DNA of 64,000 nucleotides from Parapristionchus giblindavisi (Eukaryota > Nematoda > Chromadorea > Rhabditida > Diplogasteridae), in NCBI GenBank assembly GCA_943737045.1, contig CALSFV010000225.1, positions 930,001 through 994,000 of the forward strand. Reading direction: 5' to 3'. The translations under genes and the position numbers were made by a program. Each line of letters starts with the position of its first letter. The first letter of the stretch is position 1. This document shows positions 11,418 through 22,300 of this stretch, one piece after another. A model generated the notes under the pieces. It saw only the letters and a list, made by a program, of their open reading frames with translations. It did no database searches and was not told the DNA's origin.

Positions 11418-11707
11418 AGAAGAAGGTGACCCTTGAGTTTGCATTACAAACTCCCGCAACGATTATCACGGAGAATATTGTTTATATTATATGGAAATTA
11501 ACGTGAGGGACAATGGGAAAGTGAGGGAGCCAAGTGTGCAAAACGTATAGGCACTCTCTAAACGCCTTAAAAGTTCTATTTTCTACGCGCATAACAATCT
11601 TCAAACATATCGTCAAGCAATATAAAATATGTCTTTCGGTACATGTACTGAATCTCCATCTACCCGAACAGTCTTATTACGAAAAAACTCGAGGATTTCC
11701 ATCTTTA
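11418..11707. mobile_element. TTAA-MITE, AGATGGAGACCC-type, left end decayed
   Basis: The right end reads CGAGGATTTCCATCTTTAA and the left end resembles AGAAGGTGACCCTTGAG. The interior phrases (GTGAGGGACAATGGGAAAGTGAGGGAGCCAAG, split here only by base changes in other copies) match the MITEs at 23213, 47674 and 50325. The copy B segment begins to match copy A inside this element (about 52010). Confidence 0.6.
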
Positions 11708-11750
11708 AATGAATAATAATGGCTAACGCGCGGGAAATATGTATATTTAA

Positions 11751-12090
11751 AGGTGGAGACCCGCGAATGTTCATTCAAATCTCTTGTACCTTGCTTATGC
11801 AAGTGTAAAGTGATATACAAGAAGAGTGAGTCACCGCTCGTCAATCCCTTAGCTCATTGGTAACACTTCTGTCTAGATAGCGCATGGCCGTGGGTTCGAA
11901 TCCTATTGCCAAACTTTCCTATTTTCAAAAAGCGCGCCTTTGCCTGCGATTGCAAGCATGATTCATTCATGTTTCTAGCAATCAATAAGCAGAATTAGCG
12001 TTAAATAAATGGTGTACTGTATGTAGAATAACTTTTGCTAACTTTCTGTCTTTACAGTTTGTTCACGAAAATATTCGCGGGAGTCCACCT
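11751..12090. mobile_element. TTAA-MITE with tRNA-like segment, present in copy A segment only
   Basis: Ends AGGTGGAGACCCGCGAAT and ATTCGCGGGAGTCCACCT lie between TTAA at 11747-11750 and 12091-12094. The equivalent place in the copy B segment has a single TTAA at 52278-52281, so the insertion followed the duplication. It contains a + strand tRNA-like segment. Confidence 0.8.
11841..11910 (+). other. tRNA-like segment inside MITE
   Basis: A-box TTAGCTCATTGGTAACA and B-box GGGTTCGAATCC are present at tRNA spacing. Stems are imperfect. The same segment occurs on the - strand in the MITEs at 13880, 19595 and 53701. Confidence 0.6.
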
Positions 12091-12225
12091 TTAAAGGGAG
12101 AGTGACCTCTCGCAATGGCCTCTTCATTGCGCACACTATTTCTCCACTGTCTAACAACGAGAGAGCGCAAAGCGTTGAAGATACCGTAGACAAAGGTGTC
12201 AGCCCCTGTCAGTCAGCGAAGCACT

Positions 12226-12490
12226 CTATATTGTGCGTATAAAATGTACTTGCATAAGAAAAAGACAAACGGTGCTAACGAACGGAAGTCACAATCGAGA
12301 GGCGGGCGAGATGTAGCCTTCTACATCTCGTCCCGCCTCTCGATTGTCCCTACGCTGCCTCTCTTTAACCCGGCTGACCTTCGCCGCGCGCTATATTATA
12401 TATAAAAGAGATCGGCATAGTTTCTGAACCATGCAAAACAAGAAAGTTCTCTTCTACAAATAAAACAAGTGATTTTTATACGCTCAATAC
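12226..12490. mobile_element. Element with a strong internal hairpin, absent from copy B segment
   Basis: About 255 bp separates GCACTCTATA from ATACCAATGAGAA in copy A, while these abut in copy B near 52290. It includes a GTATAAAATGTACTTGCATAAG end and is the reverse complement of 28132-28400. Bases 12291-12347 form a nearly perfect hairpin with arms ACAATCGAGAGGCGGG and CCCGCCTCTCGATTGT and a second stem CGAGATGTAG/CTACATCTCG. Confidence 0.6.
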
Positions 12491-12849
12491 CAATGAGAAA
12501 GAAGGCTATATCTATAGTATACTTCCCTCTGGCTTTGACCTATGCTAGAGAGTATGGAAAGAGAAGAGAGTGCAGAGATAAAGCTATAAAGCTACAGTCG
12601 TTCTGAAGAAGAGGTCGAAAGGGAGAGGAAGAATCATATCTTGCTATTACATTTACTGATCATGCAAATTAGTCTTTCTACTCACCTTTTTTTCGTTCTT
12701 TTTGCATAAAAAAAATCTTTTTGCATTTCTTAGTTTATAAAAAAATTCCCCTTTACTTATCCTGATCATTATCTCTATTATTGTTTTCACTTAGTCTTAA
12801 ATTGTTCCTTTCTTGCTTTCCTAAGGGTTGGTCGAGTAGTCTTCTTTAA

Positions 12850-13090
12850 ATACCGACTTGAAGGATACTTCAAGTGAAAGAACATTGCTTTACAGTATAT
12901 GCATCACTTGAAGTACATAGACTTATGTCTAACATGAAGTAGAGCTACAAGTCTACTTCAGGCCGGAATAATAAGTAGACTACTAGTTTTGGAAGTCCAT
13001 AGTTAAACGCAAGTATAATACAAGTGAAAATAAGTTGACTACTAGTTCACAAGTAGAGTACTAATTGAAATTCCAGAGTAGAGCGGTAGA
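12850..13090. repeat. Inverted and repeated ACTTCAAG/CTACTTCA phrases
   Basis: Several AAGTAGAC, CTACTTCA and TACTTCAAGTGA words in both orientations, resembling the palindromic MITE at 51379. It is shared with copy B (52670-52880) and so predates the duplication. Confidence 0.4.
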
Positions 13091-13295
13091 CGTTATAGAA
13101 AAGAAGTGTCTTTTCTATCTTATTTACCTATGCCCCTTCATTTGAAACCAAAACCGCTCAACAAATAATTAAGCATGCAAGGAACTTTTAATTTTATTTT
13201 TTTGCATCATGTCTATTTTGACGAAGTATTTCGAAACTTTTACTTACCTTTTTTAAATTTTTTTCACTTAGGAATTCAATTAATTTTTTTTTTAA

Positions 13296-13310
13296 AATTA
13301 TTAATTCCAG
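13296..13310 (+). promoter_or_regulatory. Splice acceptor immediately before the start codon (possible trans-splice site)
   Basis: A T/A-rich tract ends in ATTCCAG and the next three bases are the ATG of copy A. In nematodes this arrangement is typical of spliced-leader addition. A 5' untranslated exon joined by ordinary splicing is the alternative. The same layout is kept in copy B (ATG at 53129). Confidence 0.5.
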
Positions 13311-16300
13311 ATGTCTGTCCACAAGAGCCTCGAGGAGATAGCAATTGATGGATTGGCTGATCTTATTATAGCCCAACGAATGCCAAGATTTGATTCACCG
13401 CTTCCGATTTCCATTTCAAATGCAGTAGTTCGATGCTTGGATTGGAAATGTCGTCTAAACTCTTCTCTATCATTACTTGATACAAACAGATTTACTATTA
13501 CCGAGGTACATTTCACAGCGGTTTAACAGAGCTTGACATGAAAAGCTTGTATTCCAAAAAATTGTATTTCAAAAAAAATATTCTAAAAAAGTACCCAATT
13601 TAGGACGTCAAACTCCAACAAATTCATTTCATTTATATCATTTATGATTTTCAAAATAATATACAATACAGTCAAATAATTGCCGCCTGTGAATCACAAG
13701 TCCTGTCTTTTCTCTGTCTACGCTCTCACATTCGGGCCCACTCTCTCACTTTCGCATTAACTCGTTTCTCTTTTTTCCGGTGACGGTTCTCGGAACACTG
13801 CGCACTAGTCTTTGGCTAATATTTGCATATATTTGAATTTCTCAACTCTTTGCAAACTCTCTCGTAGACGCGTCCTTAAAGGTGGACTCCCTCGAATATT
13901 TTCGTGAACAAACTGTGAAGGCAGATTCATCTTATTGATCGCTAGAATCATGCTAGCAAACTCAGGCAAAGGCGCGCTTTTTGAAAATAGGAAAGTTTTG
14001 CAATAGGATTCGAACACGCGACCATGCGCTTTCTAGTCAGAATCTTTACCACTGCACTAAGGGAACGATGAATAGTCTCCATATCTTCTGTCATATCTTA
14101 TATTCTATCATATCTTGCATATCACTAGACACTTGCATAAGTGAGATGTAACACATTTGCATGATCATTCGAGGGTCTCCACCTTTAAAGATGGAGTTTG
14201 GACTCCCGCAAAGATCAACACGTGGAATTTTGTTGATATTGTACGGAAATTAGCGTGAGCGACAATGTGAAATTGAGAGAGCCAAGTATGCCAATCGGAT
14301 AGGCATTCTCTAATTGCCTTAAAGGTTTTTCTTTCAATACGCAAAATAAGCTTTAAAAAATCTCTATATTTCTACTCCTCCAGCATTATTGCAAAAAAAC
14401 TCAAATGTCCCTATCTTTAACTGAGGCTTACGCGGGGATGCCATATAGTTTAGATTTATCCATTTTTGTAAGTAACACAAAATTCAGGCCGAGATTAGAC
14501 TCGCCGAATCTGACTACGACTCAATATCAACCATTCTCCAACATCGACTAAAAAAATTGATCTTATACGGAAAGATGAGAGGTAGTGATTGTTTTTTAGT
14601 AGAATTTTAATTAAATTCGTTTATTTTAAATTTATTTATTTTAAATTAAATTCCTTTATTTTAAATTTATTTATTTTAAATTAAATTCGTTTATTTTAAA
14701 TTTACTTTTTTTAAAATTAAATTCATTTATTTATATTCTTTTATTTAAAAAAGACGGATGAAATTTCTACCTACCGCTCCTTACAATATTCCCTCAAAGT
14801 TAATAAATGTAGGTGCATACAAAGATGAGTGGACCAGCGAAGAAATTGCTGAGGAATTATTGAGCTCGAACTTCGTTGGTATGTCTTTCTATTTTTCATG
14901 TTTTATGATTCACTATTCGAAAAGGATCAGTGTAGCAGCATAACTTCTGAAAAAGTATTAATTAACTGATCAGAGGACGAGAACGAAGAATTATTCAAGA
15001 TAGCCTCTTGTATGGGACTTCCTCATTTTGGATTACCACCGCAATAGACAATTATTATTATAATAGATAGCAATAGAGAATTATTTAAAGAAGGGGATCC
15101 TTGAGTTTTTCGTGACTAAATTGGCCTTGTAGAACTACAGATCAAACCTCCCTGAATATACAGGTTTGTCCAAAATTATAGATACCCCCCGGAATACCAT
15201 AATCCGAGCTGAAAGTTCGTTGTTGCACCAAGGCAAGCACAAGGAAGGCGCGAATTTTCGAATTTGAAAGATAAATATACGTAAACGGAAATTAAACTCT
15301 CGTGGTACGGATACAAACGCTGACTATTAGAAAACGGAATTCCACATCTTTGCTCCCACGTTCTGCATGATAATAGCACTTCGCAAATCCCCTTGTTTAA
15401 TATTGATCGATTTATTTATTTTGGTTCATTCAGACGCGTCATTTATTCCTGAATCATTGAGTGAATGTTATACACTGAATCAACTTGAACTAATTGGATT
15501 CCAGGATATTCCAAAAAGCCTCCTTTCTAAGGTATGTATTGTATTATATTTTTACAGAAAAATTCTAATTTTTTATAGACTAAAAAAAATCAAATTTTTA
15601 TCAGATTTATATTTTTTTCAAAAGTTTTTATATCAAACTTTTATATAAAATTTTATCGGCTGGTGATAACCCGTTAAGACACAGGCTCAGCAAGATTCGA
15701 GGGTTGAGCCACTGACCCCGGACATCGATCTCACTGAATTGGCTCAAAAAATTTTTGTGGATACCCCCATGACCCCCTATCACAAAATGGGTATTCATTT
15801 GGGCGGAGTCCTTGAAACACATATGTGTCGGGTTCTCGAAATTTGAAAACAAAAAAATTAGAATAAAATCTCTAGTGCATGAGTTTCATACAAAACGCTC
15901 AACATGAAACTTGTTCTTCTTGAAAAGTTCTTTAAAATGAGTACAATTATGATTGGGTTTGAAAATAAAAAAAATATTTTCGGGTCATCTTCAGTTTCGT
16001 TTATCTCAAAACACAGGTCGATCGATTTTTTTTTATTTTCTCTTTTTTCGACGCGGAATTTTTCGCTCTATTAAATGAGGCAAAAATTGGGCTGCCGTTT
16101 TTTGTTTTAAAAATTTAATTAAATATAGAATGTTTTGAGGAGATAAAAAAATCAATTTGCGATCGGATATCCGGACCGTCCTAAAGCGAGTTTTTTGTTG
16201 CTTGGACATACATGTATGTAATTATTCTACACTAAAATTGGACTTATGCCGCTCCACTTTCTTTTGGTAAAAATCGAGTTTTCAAATTTCGAGAACCCGC

Positions 16301-19300
16301 CACATCTGTGTTTTCAAGGACTCAGCCCAAATAAATATCTTGTGATAAGGGAAAAAAATTTGAGCCAAATCGGTGAGATCGATATCCTGTTGACTGTATG
16401 AAATACACTTCTTTATTTAGTACGAGTAGCATACAACAGCCACAATGAATTTCTATGTTTAGAGAGAGAGAGAAAGAGAGTCAAAGCGAGATAGTACGTA
16501 GATCAGAGAGAGCGCGAGAAGGGAAGGGACGAAAGGGTGGTTGATCGATAGAATACTTCTGCGTTTTACCAGCGAATAGCAAGGGAATTACACAAGGACA
16601 TATTATACGGATTAGTCCTGTGGTGTGTTCAATCTGTCAAAAAAGATGCGAAGAAAGTTGAACAAAAGTTGCGTCGAAAGTTGCGAAGAAAAGATGCGAC
16701 TAAAGTTGCGAACTTTGTTGCGAGGTCGGTTAGAGCAGACGAGAGAGTGTGCATTTGAAGAGGAGCTGAAAAAGTAAACGGAGCTTTACATAAAGTTGCG
16801 ACGAAACTTGAATTTACAAAAGTGATAGTGTGATGGTGAAATTGTTATTGCTCAACTCCTTATGAGTGTGTGTTCAATATGTTATGAATTTTTTTAAAGA
16901 AAACTCTTATTATTTATACAAAAACTGCAAAAGAAGTCGTGTGCGCGCTCACGGATTTTCGTTTGAACTCTAGCTAGAAGGGGCGGGGCGACTGTCACCA
17001 AACCCGTCTGGGGTTTGCCGAAGTCTTTAATACAAGTATATAAGGCCCTTACCCACCAAAGGGGTAGGAGAGCCTTCGGATGTAAGTTGAGAGGAGAGGT
17101 GCGCCTAACCCGTCTGAGGTTCGCCGTAGGCATTCTTACAAGTATGTAAACCCCTTGTCTATGTGAGGGGTAGGAGAGCTTTCGAACGAAAGTTGCGAGG
17201 AAAGTTCGCATCTTTCTGCTGAACTCTCGCTAGAAAGTTGCGAACTTTCTTCTGAACTTTCGATCGAAAGTGACAGATTGGACGGACCCCTGGAATCTCA
17301 CTGAGCCCGTGTCTTAAAATTTCTTGAAATGAAATGAAGTATCAAATTGAAATTTGTTTAGATTGATTTATTTACAAAATTGGACACTCTTATTATACCA
17401 CGTACAACGAATTTAACTGTGGAAATTCTCTATACTTTACTAAAGGTTTGCTCTCTTCGATCTTCCTTGGATCACGTTTGAACGAGTTTGTGGCGCCAAT
17501 GATGATATATCACACATGATGATTTTGGCAGGGGTTTACTTTAAATCAGTAGCAGTAACTGGAAAACCGTTTTCCGGTAAAATGTGATGTCACACAAAAA
17601 AAAACTAAAAAAAAAAAACTTACCCAAATATGGGTAATAGATTTGCCACCTTACGCTACTTGTGTACGCGATTTGCCCATATTCGGGCAAATGGTAGCCC
17701 AAAAACCACCGATTTGCCCATAATGACGTCACATTTTCCGGGAAAACGGTTCTTGCATACGGCCACAGGAAAAGAACAAAATGCACAAAAAGAAGTAAGA
17801 ATTAAAAAAAAAAAACAAAAAAAAAGATTTCGAAAAAAAAATTTAAACGAAGCAAGTTGGCCCCTTAATTTGACTGTATCAATTCTATTCGTTTAATATG
17901 AGAGAAGAATTCCTTGACTTTTGAACATCAACTCATAAAATAATTTCGAAAATTACCGATTTTCTTCAGGGACTTCCTCAACTTCTCCACCTCGATGTTT
18001 CTTCGTGTCCTCTCCTTTCTAACATATCTTGTCTCAGTCAAGCCAAGCAATTGATGAAGCTTGGGCTTTGCGAACTTCAATTGAGCATGAATATTGAAGA
18101 GCTAACATATACTTTAGCCAGTTTGAAGGATATTAGAGTCCTTGATATTGGAAAGACCACGAACTATGGGTATGCTCATGTTTTTATGGCACTAGGTCGG
18201 ATGAGAACCGATGAATGATAACTATTTGAATACTTTGTATGTTCATTAACGCTTGTCTCTCATACGCAAATGGTTCTCATCCACTCGGTTCTCATTCATC
18301 GGTTTTCATCCGATTAATGAGCGTCGTTTGCAGATCACGTGACCAGTGCAGACATATGAAAGGCAAAAATAGATAGATGATTGTGCTTTCAGGATCAATT
18401 TAACTTCAATAATTTGCGAGAATATGCTCAAGGAAAAAGCATCACCATGGCTTAAACTCGCATGCATCGACATTTCTGATGTACATGAAAGTCGGAGTTC
18501 GATTGGTATGGAGCATATGAAGCTTATTACGGAAAGACATGAGAAACTGCAGGCTGTGTGTCTGATAGGTTAGTGACTCTAACTTTGCTCAGACCTCCCT
18601 CTTCCTTTTTGTTTCCTTGGGTTACCCTGATGTGGTGTTAATTTTCCGGAAAAAGCACTCGGAAAAAGCGGTGTTAATTTTGTCTTCTTGTAAATAGCGT
18701 TGTAAAAAGCATATATCTCGGTTCCCTAACAAGTTAGAAACTTAAAACTTGGTTTTTGGATTAGAAAGTGTATAAACGATGTTTCAAGTCTATAGCTATA
18801 CAAAGAACGGAGATATTTGCATTTTACATTATTTCTTAGGAAAACTCGAAAATCCATGTAAAAGCAAGTAGTTCCGTTCTTAGTAGAGCTAGAGAATTGA
18901 AATTTCGGTTATAATCTTTTTTCGTGGTGTCTAACACAAAAACCAAGTTTCAAGTGTCTAACTAGAACCGAGATATTTGCTTTTTACAATGCTATCTAGA
19001 AAAGGACAAAATTAACACCCTTTTGCTTTTCCCGAGTGCTATTTACGGAATAATAATAATATTAATATTAATCATTTCTTACAGAGAGGTACTATGAACA
19101 CGGTATGACTCTTTTTTCTCCATGTACCAATCTCCCTTTTAGGAACGCAACTCGAAGAAGAAGATTGTTCATCATATCCTTGGATAAAGGAGAACGTTCA
19201 GATCTGTAATGAATGGAATGATTCAACCTCCTTGAATACCTTCAATTACTACATTAAACAAAGCAGAGATGATAACGATATGTTCGAATCAATAAATATG

Positions 19301-22300
19301 CTCTGGAGGGTAATATATTCATATTGTTTAGAGAATTTCAACTATTATTAATTTATTGGTCTTTATAATAATATTACAGAGTAATGATAATGAATTTATT
19401 AATCCATCCAAAGTGAATGCCAGCGTTGAAGCATGCCTTGATGTAATGAGGCAACCTCGTGATTATCGGGTCGCAGAAAGAGCCATGGAGTTCATTGCTG
19501 AATTGGATGAGTAAGCTTGGATGAGTATTTCAAAATTAGCAGTCTTTTAAAAATGCGTTAATGACTTGACGTTTACTTTATTTCTGAAGTTTAAAGGTGG
19601 ACTCCCGCGAATATTTTCGTGAACAAACTGTGAAGACAGAATGATAGCAAAAGTTATTCTACATACCGTACACTATTTATTTTATGCTAATTCAGCATAT
19701 TGATCGCTAGAATCATGAATGAATCATGCTATCAAACTCAGGCAAAGGCGCGCTTTTTGAAAATAAGAAAGTTTGGCAATAGGATTCGAATCCGCGACCA
19801 TGCGCTTTCTAGTTAGAAGTTTTACCACTACGCTAAGGGGACAATGGGTAGTCTCCCTATCTTCTTGCATATCACTAGACACTTGCATAAGCGAGATATA
19901 AGAGATTTGCATGATCATTCGCGGGTCTCCACCTTTAAGAGAGATATGTCTCAGTGAACATATTTTACTTATAGCTTGACACTTGAACAAAAAGTGGTAT
20001 GAAACAACCGCGCCCAAATCGCGCACTGTTGTAGTATGGGGTAGTATGAGCTCGCAGACGGAGTTTGGGTTTTTTTCCTGCTCCCTCGCATGATATGCAG
20101 TAATAAGTAGGTAAGTTCTACCAAGTGTCATCCCGATCCAAAACCGTAAGAACCAGAATTTATTTAAAAAAAAAACATAATTGTTTTATTTTTAGTACAA
20201 TTGTCTCTCGGTGAGGGTAATTTTTTATTCCTTGAGTACTCATTACTGTAATTACTTTATTCTATAATATGATAAGGCACGTCTGTCTGTCTGTCGGTCC
20301 GTCACACTTCACCCTTTTCATTCACTTTCTTTTGCATTTCTCTCTGCAGTGCGGTCGGGAGAACTATTTTCTCATTTAGCATTTCATCTTCGTCTGACTC
20401 GGTGGTGCGGTCGGTAATTGAGCCCGCTCTGGTGTGATGTTGATCCATTTTTGTAAAACACCAATCAATATTTTTTATTTCTTTTTATTTCTTTGACGAA
20501 GTTTAGGTTATCGGAAAAGTGAATGATCATGGCTATCAACATATTTTTTATTAGCTTGTTCAATTCATAACACGGAATGCGGCACGCCGTGTAACGCCTA
20601 AACCGTCGCGGCATGACGCCTTTAGGGTCACAATTGAGCGGGAATATATTCTCAAACATTCTCTCATATGAAAGTGTGAACGGTCTTGTCTGGCAAACAA
20701 ATCACCCGGGTTCGAAATTCATGGTATGTAAACCGTAGCTCTGGTTAATCCGTGGGATAGTCCAACCCGCAATTTTTATAAAGAATATGAGGCAAAATTG
20801 ATTCATAGATTGTCTGTTCTCATAAAAATTTCGGTGAAGTATTCTTTTTTTCGGCTACACACCCGCCATTGTGTATCAAAATGCGGTAACCGCAAACGTT
20901 TGAAGCTTCGGGATATACAGAGACCATCATTGGTATCTGTCATTCAACACACCATCGTAAAAGCATTGTATCATGAACGGTGTGAATGGAAACAATTCTG
21001 AATGGATCAGGCCGATCAAACGAGATAGTGAGCGATCTGGCCAATTTCGTTATTTTTCATTGTTTTCATTGTTTTTCTTTCCTTCGAATCTATTATATTA
21101 AAGGAAATCAGGGTAACATATTGCCATTCAACATAAAATCATTTCTTTCATGAATAACGAAAATGACCTGATCGGTCGCAATACCATTTGATCGGCCTGA
21201 TCTATTCAGATTCATTCACACCGTTCATGATACAATGATTTCGTTCGATAAATGCTTTGGTTTTAGATGTACTGTACTTAATCATCAGCAACATTTTTAA
21301 TTAATATTTGTAAACGTAGTATACGTATCAATGCCGCATTAATAAGTGATATGATAATACCGCAAGAGAAAACTGTGCCCGCATAGAGCTTATTCACATT
21401 TTCTAGTTAGTATATTAACATGCGCTAAGGAACATTCGTGAAATGTTGCCTCATTAAAAAAGAAAAAAAACTAATTCGCCCGTTTATAGCGAACTGATTG
21501 GAATATGCGTGCGCCGCATCATATACAGTACAGCCCGGTCGTGTTTTGTACACATTCTGCGCTGCGCTCCGCTGCGGGGCGCATTTGGACGCATCATTTA
21601 TTTCCTTTGCGTATGTATATTTTCGAATTCTCAAAGTCTTAATCATGAGTTTCCGTGATAAAAAGTTCTTTTAATGACTAAAGAAACTGAAACAAAATTT
21701 TTATTAATGAGAAAAAACAATTAAAAGGCAAATCACACTGGTCCGAAAATGATGGGTACTGTAAATTTTAAAATAGGTCTTACGGCGATCGTGCGATCGA
21801 TAGGCAATATTACAGTATACAGTACAGCCCGGTCGTGTTTTGTACACATTCTGCGCTGCGCTCCGCAGCGGGGCGCATTTGGACGCATCATTTATTTCCT
21901 TTGCGTCTGAATATTTTTGAATTCTCAAAGTCTTAATCATGAGTTTCCGTGATAAAAAGTTCTTTTAATGACTAAAGAAACTGAAACAAAATTTTTATTA
22001 ATGAGAAAAAACAATTAAAAGGCAAATCACACTGGTCCGAAAATGATCACTATTAATTTACTGGAAAGGTATACTGTAATATTGCCTATCGATCGCACGA
22101 TCGCCGTAAGACCTATTTTAAAATTTACAGTACCCATCATTTTCGGACCAGTGTGATTTGCCTTTTAATTGTTTTTTCTCATTAATAAAAATTTTGTTTC
22201 AGTTTCTTTAGTCATTAAAAGAACTTTTTATCACGGAAACTCATGATTAAGACTTTGAGAATTCGAAAATATACATACGCAAAGGAAATAAATGATGCGT

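Noticed and set aside
17541..17896. Frames across 17541-17896
   Set aside because: They cross the borders of a copy A-specific MITE and a poly-A/AAAAC run.
19724..20131. 135-residue - strand frame in intron 9
   Set aside because: It runs through the tRNA-bearing MITE, which is absent from copy B, so the frame is accidental.
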